From DAOTWP01 sp034435675 (GTDB lineage: Bacteria > Chloroflexota > Anaerolineae > Aggregatilineales > Phototrophicaceae): a DNA stretch of 20,700 nt. Of this stretch, positions 1 to 6,803 are shown one piece after another. A program made the translations under genes and the position numbers. The notes under the pieces are model-generated. The model saw only the letters and a list, made by a program, of their open reading frames with translations, did no database searches and was not told where the DNA came from. Each line of letters opens with the position of its first letter. Positions within the stretch are counted from its first letter, which is position 1. The stretch lies in contig DAOTWP010000283.1 in assembly GCA_034435675.1 (NCBI GenBank), positions 1 to 20,700 of the forward strand, in the 5' to 3' direction.

Positions 1-537
1 GATATTGTGCCCTCCAAACTGATCTCGCTGATCAAGCAGAAGATGAACGCTGGCGAGGACATGGCAGGCAACAGCATTGGCAAGCCAACAGCGTTCACGG
101 TGGGCTGTGCGCTGAACATGGCGGCGGATGATCTGGATAACGAGATTAAGGTGCTGGGCAACAAGCTGCGCGCCGGCGCAGACTTCGCGCTGGGGCAGGC
201 GGTCTTCGACCCCGCGCGGATTGAGCAGTTCCACCGCCGTTATGAGGAAATCAACGGCGAACCGTTCCGGCTGCCGGTGCTGCTGGCGGCGCTGCCGCTG
301 TACAGCCTGCGACATGCCATGTTCCTGCACAACGAGATGCCCGGCATCGTCATTCCCGACCACCTGCTCAAACGCATGGAGGATGCCGGGGAGAATGCCG
401 CGCAGGAAGGGGTGAAGATTGCGCAGGAGCTGCTGCTGGCAATGCACGCGATGGTACAGGGAGTCTATCTTATCCCGGCATTCGGGCATTACGAACTGGC
501 AGCAGAGGTGCTGTCGGTGCTGAGCGTCCGGGCATAG
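1..537 (+). CDS. metF: Methylenetetrahydrofolate reductase domain, C-terminal part (5' end outside window)
   Basis: The reading frame is open from base 1 to the TAG at 535-537; the GTG at 7 is only an internal Val codon. About 178 residues are visible. They carry hallmarks of the MetF TIM barrel: IGKPTAFTVGCALN, a DDLDNEIKVLGNKLRAGADF stretch, QAVFDP, a PLYSLRHAMFLHNEMPG block and a terminal VQGVYLIPAFGHYELA. The family reduces 5,10-methylene-THF to 5-methyl-THF with FAD, feeding methionine synthesis. The HNEMPGI and VQGVYL-PAFG wording is most like the MetF half of the bifunctional homocysteine S-methyltransferase/MTHFR proteins (YitJ type). Whether the N-terminal methyltransferase half exists cannot be seen here. 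The gene ends 18 bp before a hairpin and converges on the flotillin gene. The assignment to the MTHFR family is firm; single versus bifunctional is inference. Confidence 0.88.
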   Translation, partial: DIVPSKLISLIKQKMNAGEDMAGNSIGKPTAFTVGCALNMAADDLDNEIKVLGNKLRAGADFALGQAVFDPARIEQFHRRYEEINGEPFRLPVLLAALPLYSLRHAMFLHNEMPGIVIPDHLLKRMEDAGENAAQEGVKIAQELLLAMHAMVQGVYLIPAFGHYELAAEVLSVLSVRA

Positions 538-554
538 GGCAAGCAAGTCAAACG

Positions 555-596
555 GGCAGAGGGACACGCCGGGCATACGCGCTGCGTGCCCCTGCC
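555..596. terminator. Candidate bidirectional terminator hairpin
   Basis: GGCAG-a-GGG-a-CACGC (555-569) pairs with GCGTG-CCC-CTGCC (584-596), giving 13 base pairs with two single-A bulges and a 14-nt loop. It sits between the stop of the MTHFR gene (537) and the stop of the convergent flotillin gene (611), where a shared terminator is expected. There is no clear U-tract on either strand, so intrinsic termination is only a suggestion. Confidence 0.45.
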
Positions 597-610
597 CATG
601 GCAATTACTG

Positions 611-2080
611 TTATGCCTCGTCTGCCACGCCGTCGCCGTCCGCATCCAGCGGCAGATGACCACTGCTTGCGGGTGCCGGTGCTGCTGGGGCAGCATCGTC
701 GGCTTCAATCGTTTGCATGCGCCGGAACATCAGCGTCATCCGTTCCAAGGTGCTGGCGAAGTCTTCGCCGCTGAGCGCCTCAACCTTGGTGCGAAACTGC
801 TCCGCCACTTCGGGGATGCTCAGCAGCAGATCCATGAAGGTGCTGCCGCTGCCTGCGCTGCCATTGCCACCCGCAAACTGCACCACGCGCACATTGCCGC
901 CCAGCCCCGCCAGCGCCGCAGAAATCGCTTTCGACTTCTCGACATCAGCGCGAGTTATCTGTTCAACAATAAACTGGCGCAGGTTGATCGCGCCCTCAGC
1001 GGCTGTCGCAGCGGCAAGCTCGCGGCGACCTTCCGCCTCTGCCAGCAGGCGCGCCTTTTCGCCTTCTGCCTCTGCCAGCTTCTGCGCCTGCATCGCTGCT
1101 GCCTGAGCGCGCCCAGTCTTTTCGGTTGCCTCCGCTTCTGCTTCGGCGCGGGTGCGTTTGGCGCGTGCTTCTGCCTCCGCCTCAATCTCAATGCGGCGGC
1201 GTTCTGCCTCCGCGCGGATTTCCATTGCCTGTCGTGAGGCGCGGGCAGGCACCAGCACCTCCGCTTCCTGCTGCTGTTCGACAGCCAGCGCGCGCTTCTG
1301 CTGCACTTCCTGATCAGAATTCGCTTTTTCGATGTCCACCTTGCGCTGCACTTCAACTTCGCGCAGGCTGAGCGCTTCGCGCTGCTGGAGGATCGAGCGC
1401 TGCGCATCCAGTTCCGCCTGCTCGTAAGCGCGTTTTGCCTCGGCAGCTTTCACCCGTGCCTCGCGTTCCGCTTCCGCTTCGGCAATCGCGGCGTCACGTT
1501 TGATGGCGGCAATCTGCGGCGCTGCCATCGCTTGCAGGTAGCCCTGATTATCGGTGATTTCTTCGATGCCCATGCTGATGATGCGCACGCCCATCGCGGC
1601 GATGTCGTCTGCCGCCAGATCCTGCACGCGCTGCACAAAATCGTCGCGATCCCGGTGGATTGCCTCGACGGTCATCTGCCCGACGATAGCCCGGAAGTTA
1701 GCGCTCAGCGTTTCCAGAATCACGCGCTGTACTTCTTCGCGCTTTTTGTCGAGGAAGGCGCGCGCGGCGGTGGTCAGCGCTTCCTGGCTGCGGTCAATCT
1801 GCACCTGCGCGACCCAGTCCAGTTGAATCGGTACACCACTGACCGTGTAGACCTCATCCTTTTCGGTCTTGATGGTCATAATGGTGACATCCAGCATTTT
1901 GGAGGTCTGGACAATCGGCAGGATGATTGTGCCCCCACTGGTGATATAGCGGGGTTCACCAATGCCATAGAGCACCATCACCTGATTGGGCGGCACACGC
2001 CGGTACAGGCGCGCCAGAGACGAAATAATGGCGACAACAATAACGACCAGTACAATGGGGAGTATCAGTTCCGCAGACAT
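611..2080 (-). CDS. Flotillin-family SPFH membrane scaffold protein
   Basis: The 489-residue protein has one N-terminal membrane segment (about residues 5-25), an SPFH/band-7 domain (about 30-190, including VPPNQVMVLYG) and a long charged coiled coil full of AEAEAE-type repeats (about 195-345). A C-terminal region with GGNG-rich linkers and an Ala/Pro-rich tail follows. This is the bacterial flotillin (YuaG/FloT-like) layout, and the length fits the family. Flotillins oligomerise at the inner face of the membrane and organise membrane microdomains. The start ATG at 2080 has an AAGGA ribosome site that overlaps the stop of the upstream NfeD-like gene, so the two are translationally coupled; that pairing is itself typical. 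The odd part is the extreme C-terminus, which ends in an acidic DADGDGVADEA sequence resembling a calcium-binding loop. Confidence 0.92.
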   Translation of the reverse strand: MSAELILPIVLVVIVVAIISSLARLYRRVPPNQVMVLYGIGEPRYITSGGTIILPIVQTSKMLDVTIMTIKTEKDEVYTVSGVPIQLDWVAQVQIDRSQEALTTAARAFLDKKREEVQRVILETLSANFRAIVGQMTVEAIHRDRDDFVQRVQDLAADDIAAMGVRIISMGIEEITDNQGYLQAMAAPQIAAIKRDAAIAEAEAEREARVKAAEAKRAYEQAELDAQRSILQQREALSLREVEVQRKVDIEKANSDQEVQQKRALAVEQQQEAEVLVPARASRQAMEIRAEAERRRIEIEAEAEARAKRTRAEAEAEATEKTGRAQAAAMQAQKLAEAEGEKARLLAEAEGRRELAAATAAEGAINLRQFIVEQITRADVEKSKAISAALAGLGGNVRVVQFAGGNGSAGSGSTFMDLLLSIPEVAEQFRTKVEALSGEDFASTLERMTLMFRRMQTIEADDAAPAAPAPASSGHLPLDADGDGVADEA

Positions 2081-2089
2081 GGCAGTTCC

Positions 2090-2644
2090 TTAGCCCTTCT
2101 TCTTACGGACACGCAGGTAACGCCCCTGCACATCCACAATCTCTACCAGATCACCGCGCCGCAGCGCCGCGTTGTTGATTTCCTGCACCGGATATTTGAC
2201 AATCTCGCCCGCTTCGACCAGCACTTCGCCGGTGGTGCCGGGTTCGCTGTCAATGGTGACACGAGCGCTCTGCCCGATCAAATCACTATCGCTAAATGTA
2301 ATTGGCGCGGTCTGGTGGCGGTACACCCATTGCAGCAGCGCCGCCGCCGCGCGCGCGATGCCAAAACCGACCAGCAGCGCCGCGAACAGAATCGCCAGCA
2401 GATGCCAACCGGACAGCACGCCCGTCAGCCCGACAGCGCCAAACGCCGCCATAAACACCGCCAGCACGCTGCATCCCAGCCCGGTCGCAGCGCTGTCGAT
2501 GTCCAGCCCCAGCAGGGCATCCAGCCCACTGCCTTCCAGCACGCTGTCCACGCCCAGATCCAGCCCTTCGCCAAACACGCCGAGGATCAGCAGCAGCAGG
2601 TAGGTTAACCCGGCAAGCAGAATGCCGCCAAACAGCAGTTCCAT
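2090..2644 (-). CDS. NfeD-like (YuaF-type) membrane protein with OB-fold domain
   Basis: This 184-residue protein has a hydrophobic N-terminal half with about three membrane segments (roughly residues 1-22, 57-75 and 79-104). Between the first two lies an acidic, Leu/Gly/Asp-rich linker. A soluble C-terminal beta domain (about 115-184) starts DLIGQSARVTID and ends RRGDLVEIVDVQGRYLRVRK, the pattern of the NfeD/YuaF OB fold. No ClpP-like protease domain is present, so it is the short NfeD form. Such proteins are encoded next to flotillins and are thought to work with them in membrane organisation. Here the gene is immediately upstream of flotillin, 9 bp apart on the same strand, so it is probably the first gene of a two-gene operon. 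No clear promoter was found in 2645-2760. Confidence 0.85.
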   Translation of the reverse strand: MELLFGGILLAGLTYLLLLILGVFGEGLDLGVDSVLEGSGLDALLGLDIDSAATGLGCSVLAVFMAAFGAVGLTGVLSGWHLLAILFAALLVGFGIARAAAALLQWVYRHQTAPITFSDSDLIGQSARVTIDSEPGTTGEVLVEAGEIVKYPVQEINNAALRRGDLVEIVDVQGRYLRVRKKKG

Positions 2645-2889
2645 AACCTCGAACCTCTACAGCCTGCGCCTTGTTTCCACCAAACGATTAAATACGAGGG
2701 TAAATCCCCTTGCTCGGCAAGACAGATTTATGGATAGGTTCTAAACCCGTCGGCGCGCACAAAGACGCAGCAAGCATGACACTATCTGTAGTATAGACGA
2801 TTCTGGTAATCATGCAGTCCGCGGCAGCGTCAATGCCCCAATGATTAGGGGATTGCACTTGTGCAGCGACCCTGCGTAAGCGGCAGGGA

Positions 2890-3903
2890 TCAACCGGGAG
2901 CAAGCGGGAGCGTAAAGCGGAAGGTTGTGCCCTGCTGCGGCACACGCTGAATGCTGAACTGCCCGCCGTGTGCGGTGATGGTGTGGCGAGCGACATGGAT
3001 GCTCATGCCGTAGCCGGTTTCGTCGTGCCAGATGGCTCCCGCGCGATAGCGGTACGGCGCATGAATCTGCTCGTTTTCTGCCGGGGAAAGCCCATGCCCG
3101 TTGTTGGACAGCAGTACTTCCACCCCAAACTCCAGCGCGCGTGCCTGCGTGATTATTTCGCTGCCCTCGTAGGCGTCTTCGGCAAGGGCGCGCAGACATG
3201 CCGCAAAGACGCGCACCAACCGCGCGGCACTGCCATTGACCAGCGGCAGGTCTTCTGGGAATACTTCGCGGTGGGTCAGGCGGGAAGTTTCAAATACGGC
3301 ATTCACCTGCCGCAGTGCCGGGCGCATGAGATCCAGCACTGACAGCGGCGCAAGGTCTATAGCCAGCCGGGCAACACTGATGCTGATGACGTCGCGTACA
3401 TCGGTGATGAAGGCGTCCAGCCGTTCGGCATTCTGGCGCACGGTGTTGACAAATTCCTGCTGGCGTTCGTTGAGGTCGCCCACCACACCGGTGAGCAGCA
3501 GTTCGCTGAAGCCGCTGACGGCAGACAACGCACTTTTCATCTGGTGCGTGGCATAGCGCATGAAGTTGTCCAACGACTGCGCCGTACCCGCCCGCAGCCG
3601 CAGTCGCAGCACCGCCGGATACAAGTCCTGGTTGCTTAACACATCCGCCGCGCCGCTGCCCAGACAGGCATCGACCTGTTTCGGTTCCAGTTCATCCAGC
3701 AGCACATACACTACACAGCCAATCTCGACCAGTGACCCCAGCACAGGCAGCGGATCGCGATTCCCCCGCGCGTCCAGCAGCACCAGATGCGCCGCGCTGG
3801 CAACCGCTCCCTGCACGTCTGTCCGGTTTACGGCGTAATCGTCGAGCAGCAGCAGGGTGGCTTGCAGCGTGTCGTCAGCGGTGATCAGCGTCAGGGTATG
3901 CAT
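2890..3903 (-). CDS. Receiver-like/histidine-kinase-like protein with degenerate ATP-binding motifs
   Basis: I place the start at ATG 3903 (337 residues) because GAGG lies 6 nt upstream; an in-frame start at 3945 has no such support. Residues 1-105 look like a receiver or pseudo-receiver fold, with HLVLLDARG placing Asp44 where a phospho-acceptor would sit. Residues 108-175 resemble a HisKA dimerisation helix pair with His120 in YATHQMKSAL. Residues 185-337 follow the HATPase_c pattern, and the G2 box GYGMSIHVARHTITAHGG is good. The N box is lost: RVFAACLRAL has Ala where the Mg-binding Asn residues belong. The G1 box reads SNNGHG, with Asn for the key Asp. It may be a pseudokinase acting as a phosphorelay or dimerisation partner. 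The neighbouring gene is divergent; no cognate regulator is visible. Confidence 0.78.
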   Translation of the reverse strand: MHTLTLITADDTLQATLLLLDDYAVNRTDVQGAVASAAHLVLLDARGNRDPLPVLGSLVEIGCVVYVLLDELEPKQVDACLGSGAADVLSNQDLYPAVLRLRLRAGTAQSLDNFMRYATHQMKSALSAVSGFSELLLTGVVGDLNERQQEFVNTVRQNAERLDAFITDVRDVISISVARLAIDLAPLSVLDLMRPALRQVNAVFETSRLTHREVFPEDLPLVNGSAARLVRVFAACLRALAEDAYEGSEIITQARALEFGVEVLLSNNGHGLSPAENEQIHAPYRYRAGAIWHDETGYGMSIHVARHTITAHGGQFSIQRVPQQGTTFRFTLPLAPG

Positions 3904-3966
3904 CGTATGCCTCAATTTCCTGTTAAGAATCCTAAATCGTACCAATAATAGTCGCTTTTGCGCGTT

Positions 3967-3995
3967 TTCGCCCTGCCCATAACCTGCGCTATAAT
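3967..3995 (+). promoter_or_regulatory. Candidate sigma-70 promoter of the flavin monooxygenase gene
   Basis: A perfect TATAAT (3990-3995) sits 64 bp before the start codon at 4059. The best -35 at 17-bp spacing is TTCGCC (3967-3972), only three matches to TTGACA. The -10 box overlaps an inverted repeat, suggesting control by a repressor or activator. The -10 context CGCTATAATC recurs before the ABC operon at 9011-9020. Confidence 0.55.
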
Positions 3996-4014
3996 CGAAT
4001 TTGGGTTCGATTAT
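3991..4014. promoter_or_regulatory. Perfect 9-bp inverted repeat overlapping the -10 box (candidate operator)
   Basis: ATAATCGAA (3991-3999), a 6-nt spacer TTTGGG, then TTCGATTAT (4006-4014) form a perfect dyad. It covers five bases of the -10 box and the expected transcription start of the monooxygenase gene. This is a classical position for a dimeric repressor site. The binding protein is unknown and no regulator of an obvious DNA-binding family is encoded in the window. Confidence 0.6.
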
Positions 4015-4058
4015 GGTAAAAAAAACGTTTCAAGTTGTGATCGGAAAGGAATTCCTCT

Positions 4059-5405
4059 ATGAGCAGCCCTCAGGCGGCGCAGAAATACTGCATCATCGGC
4101 GCGGGCGCCAGCGGCATCACCGCCGCAAAAAATCTGCGGCAGGCGGGCATTGCCTGTGATGTTTACGAGCGCGAGGATGATGTCGGCGGTAACTGGTATT
4201 TTGGCAAACCGAACAGCAGCGTCTACAAATCCACGCATCTGCTCTCGTCTAAGCCGCTGACGCAGTACACCGATTACCCCATGCCCGCCGAATACCCCGA
4301 TTATCTGCGCCACGATCAGGTGTTGGCGTATCTGCGCAGCTATGCGCGGCATTTTGACCTGTATCCATTGATTCAGTTCAATACGACGGTAGAACGGGTG
4401 GAGCGCCAGCCCAATGGCACCTGGGCAGTGACGGTCAGCCCGGCGCAGGGGGACAGCGAGACGCGCCTATACGACGGCGTGATCATCTGCAACGGGCATC
4501 ACTGGGATCCGATTTACCCGGAGTTTCCCGGTACGTTCAACGGCACAACACTGCACACCAAGCAGTACAAGACGCCGGACGTGCTGATGGGCAAGCGTGT
4601 CCTGGTGGTTGGCGCGGGCAATTCCGGCTGCGATCTGGCGGTGGAGGCAGTGCATTATGCCGACGCGGTTTACCACAGCATGCGCCGGGGCTACTACTTT
4701 GCGCCCAAGTTCGTCTTTGGCAAACCTGCCGATCAGGTTGCAGAGCTTACACTGCGGCTGCGCGTGCCGCTGTTTTTGCGCCAGTGGAGCAACACGCTGA
4801 TGATCCGTGCGATCAACGGCGACCCGCAGCGCTTCGGCTTGCAAAAGCCGGATCACAAACTGCTGGAAACACACCCGATTGTCAACAGCCAGATGCTGTA
4901 TCATGTGGCGCATGGCGACATCATCCCCAAGCCGAACGTGCGCGAACTGTGCGGGGATGAGGTGCTGTTTGACGACGGCAGCCGGGCAGCGCTTGACCTG
5001 ATCATCTACGCGACGGGCTTTCGCATCCGCTTTCCATTTATTGATGAGCAGCATCTTAACTGGCAGCGGAACGGACCGCGCCTGTTTATGCACTGCTTCC
5101 ATCCGTCCTATGACAACCTGTTTATCGTCGGCATGCTCCAGCCCGACAGCGGCTTGTTCTGGCTGATGGACATGCAGGCGCAGGTGATCGCGCGCTTTTT
5201 GCAGGCGCAAACGCTCGACCCGCTGGCAGCAGCAGAATTCCGGCGCCTCAAAGCCGGTTCCCAACCCAACATCACCGGCGGGGTCAAACATGTCAGCAGC
5301 GGGCGGCATTTTCTGGAAATTGCCCATTTTGACTACAAGCGGGCGCTGCTCAAACTGCGCGATGGCGTGTTTGGGCGGGTGGGACAGGCAGCGGCGGCAG
5401 GCTAA
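4059..5405 (+). CDS. Flavin-containing monooxygenase (FMO family)
   Basis: The 448-residue protein has an FAD-binding Rossmann motif GAGASG (14-19), followed by the acidic end of beta2 and the GGNW segment. The exact FMO fingerprint FxGxxxHxxxY is FNGTTLHTKQY (160-170). A second, NADPH-binding, GxGxxG is VGAGNSG (184-190), and the ATG-type motif DLIIYATGF lies near 313. Class B FMOs use NADPH and O2 to form a C4a-hydroperoxyflavin that oxygenates soft nucleophiles (N, S) or performs Baeyer-Villiger reactions. The substrate cannot be read from sequence. The start ATG has GGAAAGGA 9 bp upstream. The length is normal for the family and no key residue is missing. The gene stands alone behind its own palindromic promoter; the next gene has a separate promoter. 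The SSVYKST and LLSSKPL segments resemble general FMOs rather than the trimethylamine-specific enzymes. Confidence 0.93.
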   Translation: MSSPQAAQKYCIIGAGASGITAAKNLRQAGIACDVYEREDDVGGNWYFGKPNSSVYKSTHLLSSKPLTQYTDYPMPAEYPDYLRHDQVLAYLRSYARHFDLYPLIQFNTTVERVERQPNGTWAVTVSPAQGDSETRLYDGVIICNGHHWDPIYPEFPGTFNGTTLHTKQYKTPDVLMGKRVLVVGAGNSGCDLAVEAVHYADAVYHSMRRGYYFAPKFVFGKPADQVAELTLRLRVPLFLRQWSNTLMIRAINGDPQRFGLQKPDHKLLETHPIVNSQMLYHVAHGDIIPKPNVRELCGDEVLFDDGSRAALDLIIYATGFRIRFPFIDEQHLNWQRNGPRLFMHCFHPSYDNLFIVGMLQPDSGLFWLMDMQAQVIARFLQAQTLDPLAAAEFRRLKAGSQPNITGGVKHVSSGRHFLEIAHFDYKRALLKLRDGVFGRVGQAAAAG

Positions 5406-5444
5406 GTCGCTGGCGGATAATGCCCGCCCGGTAGCAGCGGGTGC

Positions 5445-5472
5445 TTGCCGTGCGCAGGGTCTGCGTTATACT
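5445..5472 (+). promoter_or_regulatory. Candidate sigma-70 promoter for pcs
   Basis: TTGCCG (5445-5450), 16 bp, then TATACT (5467-5472) lie in the gap between the monooxygenase stop and the phosphatidylcholine synthase start. The predicted transcript would have a leader of about 55 nt. It suggests pcs is transcribed independently of the monooxygenase, although read-through is possible since no terminator is evident between them. Confidence 0.5.
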
Positions 5473-5532
5473 GAAACATATTCGAGTTCAATAGACCGGC
5501 AGGCATCCACCGCGCCGGCAAACGCTGGTTTT

Positions 5533-6237
5533 ATGACACTGCATCCAGGTCCCCTGCGCACCCGTACCCTACTTGCCTGGGGGGTGCATCTCTACACTGC
5601 AATTGGCGGCGTGGTCGGCATGTTCGCCCTGTTTAACGCCGCGCTGGGCTACACGCGCGAGGCATTTCTGCTGCTGGTCGTCACCCTGTTGATCGACGCC
5701 ACCGACGGCTTGATGGCGCGCGCCGTGCGTGTGCGCGAGGTGCTGCCCGGTTTTGACGGTGCCATGCTCGACAATGTGATTGATACACTCACCTTTGCTT
5801 GGATTCCCGTGTTCATCCTCTGGCAGGAAGCGCTGCTGCCGCACCCGTTGTTCCTGGTGCTGCCGGTACTCGCTTCACTGTATGCCTACGGGCAGGTGAA
5901 CATGAAAACCGAGGACTCTTTTTTTCTGGGCTTCCCGACGTACTGGAACATTGTCGCGCTGTATCTGTACTGGCTGCGCCCGGTAGCGGTGGTTGCGGTG
6001 CTGCTCGTCGCGCTGTTTACGGTGCTGACCTTTGTGCCCACGCGCTATCTCTACCCCAGCAAAAACGCAGCGCTGTGGCAGCTTAGCTGGGGGCTGGGAA
6101 GCCTGTGGTTTGTGCTCATCATTGGACTGCTGCTTCAGCCGGAGCCGCCGCTGGTGCTGGTCTGGGTGAGCCTGCTCTACCCCCTGTATTATCTGGGGGC
6201 GAGCTTTTATCTGGACTGGCGGCTGCGCCGGAAATAG
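5533..6237 (+). CDS. pcs: Phosphatidylcholine synthase (CDP-diacylglycerol--choline O-phosphatidyltransferase)
   Basis: The 234-residue polytopic protein contains the CDP-alcohol phosphatidyltransferase signature. D58-G59, A62-R63, then after 12 residues G76-x3-D80-x3-D84 fit the 12-residue spacing of the Pcs subgroup (DGLMAR ... FDGAMLDNVID). A second Pcs hallmark is TEDSFFLGFPTYWN near 126-139. The family condenses CDP-diacylglycerol with free choline to give phosphatidylcholine and CMP in the inner membrane. About seven hydrophobic segments are visible, which fits the family. ATG 5533 is chosen because it gives the normal Pcs length and places the protein start after the promoter at 5445-5472. 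The frame is open back to 5290 inside the monooxygenase gene, but that part is not Pcs-like. The ribosome site is weak. The pathway implies a choline supply that is not encoded here. Confidence 0.88.
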   Translation: MTLHPGPLRTRTLLAWGVHLYTAIGGVVGMFALFNAALGYTREAFLLLVVTLLIDATDGLMARAVRVREVLPGFDGAMLDNVIDTLTFAWIPVFILWQEALLPHPLFLVLPVLASLYAYGQVNMKTEDSFFLGFPTYWNIVALYLYWLRPVAVVAVLLVALFTVLTFVPTRYLYPSKNAALWQLSWGLGSLWFVLIIGLLLQPEPPLVLVWVSLLYPLYYLGASFYLDWRLRRK

Positions 6238-6273
6238 ATTTCTTTTCTTGATTTAGAACAGGGAGCACAATCT

Positions 6274-6621
6274 ATGCATATCGTCAGTATTACACTGGCA
6301 GTCAACAATATGGAAGCGACCGTCGGGTTCTACAGTGAAGTCTTCAACGCTTCAATTGCGCGGATGGGCGACACACCCTTCTACAGCGGCATTGTTGCCG
6401 GGCTGCCGATGCTCTTTTGCCCCAACGACATTGCCGAGGTGGACGCGCATCAGAGCCGCCACCAGATGCGCTACATGGTAGATAATCTGGATGCGGCGCT
6501 GCATGCCGTGATGAAGCACGGCGGGCATGTGCGCGATATGCCGCACGACGAAAGCGGCTCTGTGATCGCGGGCGTCGTGGATCCCGATGGCAACACGCTG
6601 GAACTGGTCCAGCGCATCTGA
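6274..6621 (+). CDS. VOC-superfamily (glyoxalase/bleomycin-resistance fold) protein
   Basis: The 115-residue single-domain protein has the two beta-alpha-beta-beta-beta modules of the vicinal oxygen chelate fold. MHIVSITLAVNNMEATVGFY begins the first module and MRYMVDNLDAALHAVMKHGG the second, which ends in the typical VVDPDGNTLELVQ strand. His2 and the Glu of LELVQ occupy the usual metal-ligand positions. Members range from glyoxalases and dioxygenases to drug-sequestering proteins, and the substrate cannot be assigned. It starts 36 bp after pcs behind a GGGAG ribosome site, so it probably shares the pcs transcript, and it ends at a strong hairpin (6637-6663). A functional link with phosphatidylcholine synthesis is not implied by the family. 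Confidence 0.85.
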   Translation: MHIVSITLAVNNMEATVGFYSEVFNASIARMGDTPFYSGIVAGLPMLFCPNDIAEVDAHQSRHQMRYMVDNLDAALHAVMKHGGHVRDMPHDESGSVIAGVVDPDGNTLELVQRI

Positions 6622-6636
6622 TCCGGCGATGTGCAG

Positions 6637-6663
6637 GGGGCACGGCAGAGCAGGCTGTGCCCC
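6637..6663. terminator. Strong hairpin between convergent genes, likely bidirectional terminator
   Basis: GGGGCACGGC (6637-6646) pairs with GCTGTGCCCC (6654-6663): 10 bp including one G-U, around a 7-nt loop. It begins 15 bp after the VOC gene stop and ends 2 bp before the stop of the minus-strand 41-residue gene, so it fits as a terminator for both. No U-run follows on either strand. Confidence 0.6.
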
Positions 6664-6665
6664 GA

Positions 6666-6791
6666 TCAGAACCCCTGATAAATCCACGCTGGCGCACTGT
6701 CTGTGGTCAGCACCAGCAGCAGAATCAGCAGTAACGCCAGCCCCAGTGCCAACAGCGTTTCGCGGTTAAACCCATGCCGCAGCCATCGCAT
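6666..6791 (-). CDS. Putative 41-residue single-span membrane microprotein
   Basis: The minus-strand ATG at 6791 opens a 41-codon frame ending at TGA 6666-6668. The product has a basic, Arg-rich N-terminus (MRWLRHGFNRE), one strongly hydrophobic helix (about residues 13-29, mainly Leu/Ala/Val/Ile) and a short tail APAWIYQGF. By the positive-inside rule the N-terminus should be cytoplasmic and the tail outside. The start is 12 bp behind the stop of the lipoprotein gene, with GAGG 10 nt upstream, and a strong hairpin lies just past its stop. It therefore fits as the last gene of the SGNH hydrolase-lipoprotein cluster. I do not recognise a family. It could be a chance frame, but the clean membrane-protein architecture and position argue for a real gene. 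Confidence 0.55.
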   Translation of the reverse strand: MRWLRHGFNRETLLALGLALLLILLLVLTTDSAPAWIYQGF

Positions 6792-6803
6792 ACGCTGTTC
6801 GCC

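Noticed and set aside
1532..2608. 358-codon plus-strand open frame opposite flotillin and nfeD
   Set aside because: It spans two real, oppositely oriented genes and has a His/Gln/Arg-rich product typical of antisense frames.
2645..2889. Possible small gene or promoter between the kinase-like gene and nfeD
   Set aside because: Short open frames only, with no ribosome site or recognisable product; -10-like sequences on the minus strand lack a -35 at acceptable spacing.
4059..5405. Trimethylamine monooxygenase linked to choline/phosphatidylcholine metabolism
   Set aside because: The FMO is next to pcs, which is tempting, but the active-site region resembles general FMOs rather than the trimethylamine enzymes, and pcs has its own promoter.
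5290..5532. Longer N-terminus for phosphatidylcholine synthase
   Set aside because: It would begin inside the monooxygenase gene and upstream of the candidate promoter, and has no Pcs-like sequence.
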